From: Candidatus Binatus soli
GTDB lineage: Bacteria > Desulfobacterota > Binatia > Binatales > Binataceae
DNA: 60,707 bases
Assembly (NCBI GenBank): GCA_002479255.1
Contig: DLMJ01000034.1
Coordinates: forward strand, 1-60,707
Reading direction: 5' to 3'
This document shows, piece after piece, positions 7,607 through 14,566 of this stretch. How positions within the stretch are numbered: position 1 is the stretch's first letter; each line of letters starts with the position of its first letter. The translations under genes and the position numbers were made by a program. The notes beneath the pieces are model-generated. The model searched no databases, was not told the DNA's origin, and saw only the letters and a program-made list of their open reading frames with translations.

Positions 7607-8553
7607 CCCGCCGGCACATCGATAACGCCCGCAAGATTCTGATCTCTCTCGGCCTGCCGCGCGCGCAGCAGAACGAGCGTTCAGCCCTTTGCCTTCTGGC
7701 GCTCCTCGACCTCCGCCCCGGCCGCAAATGGGCTGAGGCGCAAAACCCACTCATCGGCATCACTCCGATCATGGATTGGATTCGGGACCACTACAAGAAA
7801 ACCTATGCGCCGAACACCCGTGAAACCTTGCGCCGCCAGACGATGCACCAGTTTGTCGATGCGGCCATAGTTCTTTACAATCCCGATAAACGCGACCGGC
7901 CCGTCAACAGCCCGGCCGCCGTGTACCAGATCGAGCCGTCCGCCCTGGCCTTGCTCCGCAGCTTCACCACGAAGGCATGGCAGAACAAGCTGACGGCCTA
8001 CCTTGCGGACCGGCAGACACTCGCCGCGAGGTACGCCCGAGAGCGCAAGCAAAACCTTATTCCCGTGAAAATCGCCCCCGGCGCGGAAATCAACCTCAGC
8101 CCCGGCGAGCATAGCGAACTGATCCGGGCCATTATTGAACACTTCGGTGCGCGTTTCGTCCCCGGAGGCGTGCTGATTTATGCGGGCGATACAGGCGCGA
8201 AGTGGGGCTATTTCGACGCCGCGTTGCTGTCCAAACTCGGCGTCAGCGTCGATGCCCACGGCAAGATGCCGGACGTAGTTCTGTATTACCCGGAGAGAAA
8301 TTGGCTCTTGCTCGTGGAGTCCGTCACCAGTCACGGCCCGGTGGGCGCAAAGCGCCACGCGGAGCTCGCGAGGCTTTTCTCAGACTCTAAGGCTGGCTTG
8401 GTCTACGTCACGGCCTTTCCGTCGCGAGCAGTAATGAGCCGTTATATCGGAGACATTGCCTGGGAGACGGAGGTGTGGTGCGCCGATGCGCCCTCACATT
8501 TGATTCATTTCAACGGTGAACGGTTCCTCGGCCCCTACGAGGTCGGAGACTGA
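7603..8553 (+). CDS. BsuBI/PstI-family type II restriction endonuclease
   Basis: This 316-residue protein carries the C-terminal hallmarks of BsuBI/PstI endonucleases. They are GGVLIYAGDTGAKWGYFD, then KMPDVVLYYPERNWLLLVES with D224 and E239 as likely PD-(D/E)XK acids, then TSHGPVGAKRHAEL. The end has VTAFPSRAVMSRYIGDIAWETEVW and HFNGERFLGPYE. Known members cut CTGCAG; whether specificity is retained cannot be told from sequence. Both catalytic and DNA-binding regions appear intact. The start ATG 7603 overlaps the methyltransferase stop, an order that makes protection precede cutting. Confidence 0.93.
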   Translation: MTRRHIDNARKILISLGLPRAQQNERSALCLLALLDLRPGRKWAEAQNPLIGITPIMDWIRDHYKKTYAPNTRETLRRQTMHQFVDAAIVLYNPDKRDRPVNSPAAVYQIEPSALALLRSFTTKAWQNKLTAYLADRQTLAARYARERKQNLIPVKIAPGAEINLSPGEHSELIRAIIEHFGARFVPGGVLIYAGDTGAKWGYFDAALLSKLGVSVDAHGKMPDVVLYYPERNWLLLVESVTSHGPVGAKRHAELARLFSDSKAGLVYVTAFPSRAVMSRYIGDIAWETEVWCADAPSHLIHFNGERFLGPYEVGD

Positions 8554-8738
8554 CAACATGCTGAGGGGACTATAAAGTCGAATAAGAAACCCTGTCCACC
8601 GCAATGATTGCGACGATTCTGTGCCCGTCACTTCCTCAGCCGCATGCCGATACAGGGCAGAGGCAGGTAACAAGTCGCGCGGAACGCGGCATCCTAACTC
8701 GGGCGAGGCTCGGGGCGCAGAATCCTGAATCGCGCGCC

Positions 8739-8757
8739 GGCAGGGGTGCCCCCTGCC
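8739..8757. repeat. Intergenic GC hairpin related to the CAGGGG family
   Basis: GGCAGGGG and CCCCTGCC form a perfect 8-bp stem with a TGC loop. It resembles the elements at 4193 and 9862 but lacks the CAGTGTTAAG tail. The rest of 8554-8773 shows no gene. Confidence 0.5.
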
Positions 8758-8773
8758 CGTGCCAACGGGGCGC

Positions 8774-8809
8774 TTGACAACAGCAATAACCAGATGATAA
8801 TTATTATCA
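8774..8809 (+). promoter_or_regulatory. perR promoter overlapped by a perfect Fur-type box
   Basis: TTGACA (8774-8779) and GATAAT (8796-8801) are spaced 16 bp. TGATAAT-T-ATTATCA (8795-8809) is a perfect 7-1-7 palindrome of the Fur/PerR box type and covers the -10 and the expected start of transcription. Autorepression by the downstream regulator is the straightforward reading. Confidence 0.85.
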
Positions 8810-8817
8810 CCTAGGTG

Positions 8818-9315
8818 ATGGAACTACAGTTGGTAAACGAACGGCGGCGCGGCCCCTACGCCGCCAAGCGCCTGTCCGAGTTCGCCGCGCGATGCCGCCG
8901 CGGGGGGCTGGCGGTCACGCCGCAGCGCCTGGCGATCATCAAGGCGCTGCTCGGCTCGGGCGAGCATCCGCGCGCCGACGCGATCTTCGCCGCGGTCCGT
9001 ATCCAGCATCCCCATATTTCGCTCGCCACCGTGCATCGTACGCTGGAAACGCTGTGCGACATCGGTGAAGCGCGCAAGGTCACGACGCTGCACGACAGCG
9101 CGCGCTACGACGGAAATATGATCCCGCATCATCATGTGGTATGCGTCAAATGCCGGCGCATCCGCGATATCGAGATTCCCCGCCTCGACCGCATCCTCGC
9201 CGGGCAATCGGAACTGGGCGAGTTCACGGTGCTCGGCTCGTCGCTGGAGATCCAGGCGCTATGCGAGGATTGCGCGGCCAAACGCGCGAATCGGACAAGG
9301 AAGCCGCGCCGCTGA
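8818..9315 (+). CDS. perR: PerR-type peroxide-sensing Fur-family repressor
   Basis: A 165-residue Fur-family regulator (start ATG 8818; a GTG directly precedes it). Against Bacillus subtilis PerR the metal ligands fall in exact register with a constant offset of 13. Regulatory site: H50, D98, H104, H106, D117 (PerR H37, D85, H91, H93, D104). Structural zinc: C109, C112, C149, C152. The Asp at 98 is the residue linked to peroxide sensitivity; Fur has Glu there. The DNA-binding helix is SLATVHRTLETL. The mRNA leader would be only about 7-10 nt. It is adjacent to rubrerythrin, a classic PerR target. The numbering comparison is from memory of the family. Confidence 0.9.
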   Translation: MELQLVNERRRGPYAAKRLSEFAARCRRGGLAVTPQRLAIIKALLGSGEHPRADAIFAAVRIQHPHISLATVHRTLETLCDIGEARKVTTLHDSARYDGNMIPHHHVVCVKCRRIRDIEIPRLDRILAGQSELGEFTVLGSSLEIQALCEDCAAKRANRTRKPRR

Positions 9316-9377
9316 TTTTTCAAACCATCTCAATAAAGTGAAAAAACGAACGGAAGTTCGAATCAGGAGAGAAGAAA

Positions 9378-9794
9378 ATGGCAAATCTCAAAGGAACCAA
9401 AACCCACCAGAATCTCAAAGATGCGTTCGCAGGCGAGAGCCAGGCTAATCGCCGGTATCTCTATTTCGCCAAGATCGCTGACGTAGAAGGCCAGCCGGAA
9501 ATCGCGGGTCTGTTTCGCGATACGGCCGAAGGCGAGACCGGGCACGCCCATGGTCATCTCGACTACCTGAAGTCGGTTGGCGATCCGGCGACCGACATGC
9601 CGATCGGCGATTCGATGCTGAACCTCAAGTCCGCGGTTCATGGCGAGACCCATGAGTACACCAACATGTACCCGGGGATGGCGAAGACGGCGCGCGACGA
9701 GGGCTTCGCGGAAATTGCCGATTGGTTCGAAACTCTCGCCAAGGCCGAGAGGTCTCACGCAGGACGCTTCGCCAAGGCGCAGGGCACGCTCTAA
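9378..9794 (+). CDS. Rubrerythrin, short form without rubredoxin domain
   Basis: A 138-residue ferritin-like four-helix diiron protein that reduces hydrogen peroxide. Candidate ligands are E20 (AGESQANRRY), E53/H56 (EGETGHAHGH), E90/E93 (HGETHEY) and E124/H127 (KAERSHAGRF). There is no C-terminal C-x-x-C rubredoxin domain, so electrons must come from a separate donor. The Fe-S protein at 9970 is a candidate. The start ATG 9378 has AGGAGAG 7 nt upstream. It lies 62 nt after perR, presumably under the same Fur-box promoter. A strong hairpin follows at 9816-9846. Confidence 0.93.
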   Translation: MANLKGTKTHQNLKDAFAGESQANRRYLYFAKIADVEGQPEIAGLFRDTAEGETGHAHGHLDYLKSVGDPATDMPIGDSMLNLKSAVHGETHEYTNMYPGMAKTARDEGFAEIADWFETLAKAERSHAGRFAKAQGTL

Positions 9795-9815
9795 CAGGGA
9801 TAGCGCGAAGACAGC

Positions 9816-9849
9816 CGGCAGGCGGGCTCTGAGAGCCCGCCTGCCGTTT
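9816..9849 (+). terminator. Strong hairpin after rubrerythrin gene
   Basis: A 14-bp perfect stem, CGGCAGGCGGGCTC (9816-9829) with GAGCCCGCCTGCCG (9833-9846), has loop TGA and is followed by TTT. It lies 21 nt after the stop and could end or attenuate transcription before the Fe-S gene. Confidence 0.65.
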
Positions 9850-9861
9850 CAACGGCGGCAG

Positions 9862-9890
9862 CAGGGCTGAGCCCTGCACTCAGTGTTAAG
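9862..9890. repeat. Dispersed intergenic palindrome, copy 2
   Basis: CAGGGC-TGA-GCCCTG followed by CACTCAGTGTTAAG. It has the same layout and tail as 4196-4223; a degenerate third piece lies at 11903-11928. Confidence 0.7.
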
Positions 9891-9969
9891 GCCGCGCTCC
9901 GTTGTCGCGTGCAGCCGCGCACGCGGGCGCGGCCGCATAGAGTAAAGTTCGCAGCCAGGATTTTTCCCG

Positions 9970-11319
9970 ATGAGCAACCGAATCGAGGCCAGGCCGAGCG
10001 ACGGCCTTTCCTACAATTCCACAGAAGCGAAGTACTGGGACCGCGCCGGACTCGACAAGGAAGTCGAGCGCGTGTTCGACATCTGTCACGGCTGCCGTCT
10101 GTGTTTCAATCTTTGCCCGTCGTTCCCGGCGCTGTTCGACGCGACCGATCGCAACGACGGCGACGTGAGAGGGCTCACGGCGGCCGAGAAAGAGCGCGTG
10201 ATCGAGCTCTGCTACGGATGCAAACTGTGCGAGATAAAATGTCCCTACACGCCGCGCGACGGTCATGAGTTCCAGCTGGATTTCCCGCGCCTCATCCTGC
10301 GAGCCAAGGCGGTGAGCGCGAAGGAAGACGGAGTGAAGCTGCGCGAGCGGCTGCTGGCCCATCCCGATCAGCTCGGCAAGGCGGGCGCGATGGCGCCGGC
10401 GCTGGCAAACTGGGGATGCCATCGGAAGTTCCAACGCGTGATGATGGAGAAATTGCTGGGGATTCATCGCGGCAAGCTGCTTCCCGACTTCGCCGCCGAG
10501 ACCTTCGACAAGTGGCTCAGGCGGACCGCTTTGCCTGCAATGCCGGCCGAGCCGAGCGCGAAGGTCGCGATTTTTCCGACCTGTTTTGTCAATTACTACA
10601 ACCCCGGGCCGGGCAAGGCTGCGGTCGAGGTGTTTGCGAAAAACGGATGCGCGGTGAAATGCCCGAAGCAGAACTGCTGCGGGATGCCCGCGCTCGACGG
10701 CGGCGACGTCGAGTTCGCGCGCAAGGAAGCGCGGGCGAATATCGATTCGATGCTGCCGCTGGTGCGCGAGGGCTACAAAATCGCCGCGATCAATCCGACC
10801 TGCTCGCTGATGATGCGGATGGAGTATCCGAACCTGATCCCCGGCGACGAGGTCAGGGAGTTCGCGGCGGCGGTGGTCGATTCGCACGAGCTGCTCTACG
10901 AACTTCACCGCGCCGGCAAGTTCAACAAAGAGTTTCTGTCCACGCCCGGCACCGTCGCGTATCACGTGCCGTGCCATCTCAAGGCGCAGGGTATCGGGCT
11001 GCGCTCGCGCGACCTGATGCGCCAGATTCCGGGCGTCGAAGTAGTGACGGTCGATGCATGCACGGCGCACGACGGAACGTGGGCGATGAAAAAGGAGTTC
11101 TTCGCGCTCTCGATGAAGTGGGGCGAGAAGGCCTTCGCCGGGATGCGCGAAGCCGGCGCGCGCGTGATGGCGACCGACTGTCCGCTGGCGGCCGTGCAAA
11201 TCGAGCAGGCGACGGGAGTGCGTCCGATTCATCCGCTCGAAGTGATAGCGCGCGCGTATAATCGCGGCGGGTTTCCAGAGGCCGTGGCTTCGGCGTCGCA
11301 GCCGCCCAAAGGAGAATGA
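9970..11319 (+). CDS. GlpC/HdrD-like Fe-S oxidoreductase, two 4Fe-4S clusters plus two CCG domains
   Basis: A 449-residue electron-transfer protein. Two ferredoxin-type motifs lie in the first ~100 residues: CHGCRLCFNLCP and CYGCKLCEIKCP. Two cysteine-rich CCG domains follow: TCFVNYYNPG...NCCGMPALDGG and VPCHLKAQG...DACTAHDGTWAMK. Anaerobic glycerol-3-phosphate dehydrogenase subunit C and heterodisulfide reductase D share this layout. In some CCG domains the cysteines hold a non-cubane Fe-S cluster. No flavin domain is fused. Its place between rubrerythrin and DUF3501 suggests it passes electrons to the peroxide-reducing diiron site; that role is inference. Start ATG 9970. Confidence 0.88.
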   Translation: MSNRIEARPSDGLSYNSTEAKYWDRAGLDKEVERVFDICHGCRLCFNLCPSFPALFDATDRNDGDVRGLTAAEKERVIELCYGCKLCEIKCPYTPRDGHEFQLDFPRLILRAKAVSAKEDGVKLRERLLAHPDQLGKAGAMAPALANWGCHRKFQRVMMEKLLGIHRGKLLPDFAAETFDKWLRRTALPAMPAEPSAKVAIFPTCFVNYYNPGPGKAAVEVFAKNGCAVKCPKQNCCGMPALDGGDVEFARKEARANIDSMLPLVREGYKIAAINPTCSLMMRMEYPNLIPGDEVREFAAAVVDSHELLYELHRAGKFNKEFLSTPGTVAYHVPCHLKAQGIGLRSRDLMRQIPGVEVVTVDACTAHDGTWAMKKEFFALSMKWGEKAFAGMREAGARVMATDCPLAAVQIEQATGVRPIHPLEVIARAYNRGGFPEAVASASQPPKGE

Positions 11320-11322
11320 CGA

Positions 11323-11904
11323 TTGAAGACGATCGCTTTCGACGAAATACTTCCGCTGGCCGATTACGAACGGGTGCGCGAGCGGCTGCGGCCCTTGTTT
11401 ATTCATGAGAAGGAACGGCGCCGGCTCCACGTCGGGTCTCATCTCACGTTCATTTTCGAGAACGCGCAGACTGCGTGGTACCAGATCGAGGAGATGATCA
11501 GGGCCGAGAAAATGACGCAGCGCGAAGCGATCCAGCACGAAATCGACACTTACAACGAGTTGCTTCCAGCCGCGGGCGAAATTGCCGCGACGCTGTTGAT
11601 CGAGTACGCCGAGCCGCGCGAACGCGACGCGGCATTGGCCAGGCTGGCCGGCCTGGAACGCCATCTGTGGCTGAAGGCGGGGACGCACAGGTTCCCGGCG
11701 AGATTCGACGATCGCCAGATGTCAGACGAGAGAATCAGCGCGGTCCAATTTGTCAGGTTCAAGCTGGAGGGCGTGGACGCGGCCCAGTTCCTCGAACTGG
11801 CAGGCAAGGGCGAGATAGCGGTAGAGGCGGATCACCCGAGCCTGGCGGCTCGCGGCGCGATCGGCGGACTGGTGGCGGCGTCGCTGGCGGAGGATCTGCG
11901 CTAG
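11323..11904 (+). CDS. DUF3501 family protein
   Basis: A 193-residue protein matching the DUF3501 pattern: an N-terminal I-L-P-L-x-x-Y-E-R-V-R, R-R-x-x-V-G-S-H-L-T-F-I-F-E-N, W-Y-Q-I-E-E-M, and a run of acidic/helical segments through LLIEYAEP. DUF3501 genes commonly sit beside rubrerythrin and GlpC-like Fe-S genes. The biochemical role is unknown. The start is TTG 11323, fixed by GGAG at 11311-11314, and follows the Fe-S stop by 3 nt, so the pair is an operon. No metal-binding cysteines are seen, although His and Glu are abundant. A convergent terminator follows at 11934. Confidence 0.85.
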   Translation: MKTIAFDEILPLADYERVRERLRPLFIHEKERRRLHVGSHLTFIFENAQTAWYQIEEMIRAEKMTQREAIQHEIDTYNELLPAAGEIAATLLIEYAEPRERDAALARLAGLERHLWLKAGTHRFPARFDDRQMSDERISAVQFVRFKLEGVDAAQFLELAGKGEIAVEADHPSLAARGAIGGLVAASLAEDLR

Positions 11905-11933
11905 GGCAGGGGTGACAGCATAGTGCACAGACA

Positions 11934-11969
11934 CGAACGCCGAATCCGGGATTCCGGATTCGGCGTTCG
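11934..11969. terminator. Bidirectional hairpin between DUF3501 and secreted-protein genes
   Basis: A 16-bp perfect stem, CGAACGCCGAATCCGG (11934-11949) with CCGGATTCGGCGTTCG (11954-11969), has loop GATT. It sits between two convergent genes. The T-tract is weak. Confidence 0.7.
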
Positions 11970-12015
11970 CTGTTTCGTGGTTTCGCTTCGTTCGCCTAGC
12001 GTGTGGCCCCGATTA

Positions 12016-13971
12016 CTAGAACTGCGGCAGGGCAACGCCAACCGGGGAGTTCATTTTAGAGGCCGGACCTGAAATGATCAGCGTCGGGGGAAGGTCCACC
12101 GTGCCAGTAATCCCAGCGACACCGGTAAACATCTCCAGCGAATTTGCACCGCTGTTTACGACGTACAGAGTATCGCCGTTCGCGCTGAGCGCAATGCCCG
12201 CCGGACGGTTGAGCTTCGTGTGTGGGCCTTTAATCTCGCCAAGCAGTTTGCCGTCGTACCAGAAGGTAGAGCCATTGAAACTCGAGGAGGGAATTGAAAA
12301 GATTTTGACGCTGGGAGGCACAGCCGGAATGGCATGCACACCCTTACTGCGAGGCGTGTAAGGCGCGCCCGCGTCTGTCACGTACATCACATCATCGAAG
12401 AAGCTTATACCATCTGAGTAGACTGTAACAGACACCGGGGTAATCAAATCGCCCACTGTTGGCGAGGGTATAGGCTCACCCGGCAAACCTATGACGGCCC
12501 ACGGATATGCATCGCCAATTTCGGTCGGGTAATAGACGGTTACGAACGCGGTCGTTGGCGCCTCAGCGGTGTTCACAACGAATAGGTAGCCAAGTTCGTC
12601 AAACGTGAGGGCGCTGGGACCCAGCATGAAAGTGCTGCATCCGCCGATGGTGGCGTTCTGCGGGTAGCTAGGACCGAAACAATAATAATTGTTGTTATCT
12701 GCGGTTTCCGAACATAACTGGTCTTCATCGAAAGTGTATCCGGCCAGTTTATGCCTGATTATCTGAAATCGGTTGGCCTCGGTCACCGGATTGTTCTGGA
12801 AAGGTACAGCCTGGTCGTTGTAGCCGGATTGCAGCGTCAACCTGTCAAACTCGGTGACCGTGCCCACGGTGAAGCCTGAGCAGGTTCCGGTTCCCTTTCC
12901 CGTGCAGCAATAGTACGGCGCACCTACGCCGGTGCAGCTCGGGTTGTAGCCTGGGTCTGGGCAGTTTCCGGTTCCGCAAGTTGGTCCCGTTTTTTCGCCC
13001 GTGCAGCAAGCGTCCGGCGTACCTACGCCGGTGCAGCTCGGGGCCGTTGTTCCCGTGCAGCAAGAGTACGGCTCACCTACGCCGGTGCAGCTCTCGTCGA
13101 GGGCGGCTCCGAAAGCATAGCAGGCCGGGCTGTCAGCGGTGCTCAAGGGCTCGCCAAGCGGACCAGTTACGAACGAAAGGGTATTCGCAATCGCCACGAT
13201 ATCGGTCCCTGGCCAAACCCCGTCGTTGGGGTTTTCAAATGCCACGCCCTGGGGGGTGTTGACGCCCGTAGCGGGAGGGAGATAAGTGAGTGTCGTCGGG
13301 GTTGCGCCGCGACTGAACGCCGCATCCCGTGTGCCAATTACGTTTTCCGGCGCCGAGTTACCATTCGCGCCCTGAGAGAAGATCTCGGCGAAACCAGTGC
13401 CTGCAAAGGGGGCAGGGGGGACAGCGGCGTTAGCTGGCAGGTCAAGCGCGCTCCGGATGTACTCATTGCAGGCTTCCGGATAGGATGCCGCGGCTGAAGG
13501 TTCACCGAAACAGGCTTGATCGGTAAGGTCGAGCGGTACCGCTACGGCGACGCGCTGGTCGAGCGAGCTCACTGCGTCTAAAGCCGCACCGGTGCTGGCG
13601 CCCAACAGGGTGTTCGCGCCTTTGACCTGCAGGACAGGGCTGGCATTGCGGCCCGCGCCTTCCAGACAAGGCACCGAAAGCCAATTATATTTGGGCTCGC
13701 CGCAGAATGCTTCGAGGCTGCCGTCGAACGCAAAGCCATAATTCGACACAACGACGGAGTCTATCAGACCCGGGTCTCCGCTGGAGGGTGGCTTCTTATT
13801 TGATTTCGCGTAGCTGGTGCCCGCTGTCCCCGCGAGGAGCGCGGCGATCACGAACACCGCGGCCACGAGCGAAAGCCGACGAGCGACCCCCATAAGCTTC
13901 AGCGCCCGTGCGTGCGCCAATGAGGCTCCATCCCTGCCCTGAGTCATCGCCTGCATCCTTCCATGCATCAT
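12016..13971 (-). CDS. Secreted NHL/beta-propeller-like protein with Cys-rich CTGVG repeats
   Basis: The product is up to 651 residues. A hydrophobic signal (LSLVAAVFVIAALLAGTAG, then SYA) follows an unusually long N-terminal region. ATG 13893 (MGVARRLSL) may be the true start rather than ATG 13971. After the signal, blocks such as TPQGVAFENP, LTFDELGYLFVVNTA, FDDVMYVTDAG and LNRPAGIALSANGDTLYVVNSG look like NHL/propeller blades. Between about residues 290 and 364 lie three copies of S-C-T-G-V-G-x-P-x-x-C-C-T-G separated by Gly/Thr/Cys-rich linkers, interrupting the propeller. No catalytic motif was seen. It is likely extracellular or periplasmic. The end is bounded by the 11934 hairpin. Confidence 0.7.
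   Translation of the reverse strand: MMHGRMQAMTQGRDGASLAHARALKLMGVARRLSLVAAVFVIAALLAGTAGTSYAKSNKKPPSSGDPGLIDSVVVSNYGFAFDGSLEAFCGEPKYNWLSVPCLEGAGRNASPVLQVKGANTLLGASTGAALDAVSSLDQRVAVAVPLDLTDQACFGEPSAAASYPEACNEYIRSALDLPANAAVPPAPFAGTGFAEIFSQGANGNSAPENVIGTRDAAFSRGATPTTLTYLPPATGVNTPQGVAFENPNDGVWPGTDIVAIANTLSFVTGPLGEPLSTADSPACYAFGAALDESCTGVGEPYSCCTGTTAPSCTGVGTPDACCTGEKTGPTCGTGNCPDPGYNPSCTGVGAPYYCCTGKGTGTCSGFTVGTVTEFDRLTLQSGYNDQAVPFQNNPVTEANRFQIIRHKLAGYTFDEDQLCSETADNNNYYCFGPSYPQNATIGGCSTFMLGPSALTFDELGYLFVVNTAEAPTTAFVTVYYPTEIGDAYPWAVIGLPGEPIPSPTVGDLITPVSVTVYSDGISFFDDVMYVTDAGAPYTPRSKGVHAIPAVPPSVKIFSIPSSSFNGSTFWYDGKLLGEIKGPHTKLNRPAGIALSANGDTLYVVNSGANSLEMFTGVAGITGTVDLPPTLIISGPASKMNSPVGVALPQF
12880..13100 (-). 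repeat. Intragenic repeat array encoding SCTGVGxPxxCCTG modules
   Basis: CCTACGCCGGTGCAGCTC occurs three times on the plus strand (near 12926, 13021 and 13076). Each copy is preceded by a CCCGTGCAGCAA block. The near-identity at DNA level suggests recent duplication within the secreted-protein gene. Confidence 0.8.
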
Positions 13972-14566
13972 TGTTTCTAACCCCCGCCGAGTCGAATCGG
14001 TGTCCCGTCTGCTGACCCAATCAGCCTAGAAAACCCACGCGGCCGTCGGTTCGTTCCTCTCCCCGCGAAGCCATCGGAAGCCCCGCCAAGGTCCGGAAAT
14101 CGCCCCGGACGCGCTTTCGGTGGTCGTACCTACACCGATCGGATGACAAATTCAAGTGCGGCGTAATTCTTTGTTCATGGTCGCTTGACGGCCAACCCTG
14201 CGATCGACCGCGAATTGCATCCGATCGAAACGGAACTTTATTCAATTGCCCGGTGGGATCGCAAGTGCCGCCCGGGACAAGGGCGGCATTCCAGCGGCCT
14301 GCATCGCACCGCCAAAGCCGACTTTGCGGGCGCCTGCCCGCTCAGATGACGGCCGGCGGGAATCGCCAATATCACGGGGCTCTTAACGGGCTGTTGCAAA
14401 CATGTGACCGGCGCGTGCACCCTTCTTGACAAGATAGGCGGGGGAATGATAGCTAAACCGCGTTCGTAGATTATTGCGCGCGAACGGGGAATGAGTGTCT
14501 GACGCTTGCCTGGTGGACAATCGGGCGAGGAGTCGTAACCACGAGGGCTCCAGCTTGGGGGTGACT
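13972..14566. promoter_or_regulatory. Long divergent intergenic region with promoter-like and structured segments
   Basis: About 600 nt separate the divergent secreted-protein and DUF1302 genes, and no gene is apparent. Three consecutive hairpins are visible in 14267-14342. TGCCGCCC/GGGCGGCA is the first, CAAAG-CCGA-CTTTG the second and GCGGGC-GCCT-GCCCGC the third. TTGACA at 14426-14431 with a weak GATAGC-type -10 about 17 bp on could drive the DUF1302 gene. Confidence 0.4.

Noticed and set aside
6107..8553. Avoidance of CTGCAG in the window as support for a resident R-M system
   Set aside because: Several CTGCAG sites are present by eye, so no avoidance can be claimed; a full count was not done.
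12880..13100. Possible CRISPR array
   Set aside because: The repeats are in frame, encode SCTGVG modules and have linkers of unequal coding sequence; no cas genes are nearby.
14267..14400. Cyclic-di-GMP (GEMM) riboswitch
   Set aside because: Only partial resemblance around CAAAGCC; the core AGGGCAAACC segment and tetraloop/receptor are not found.
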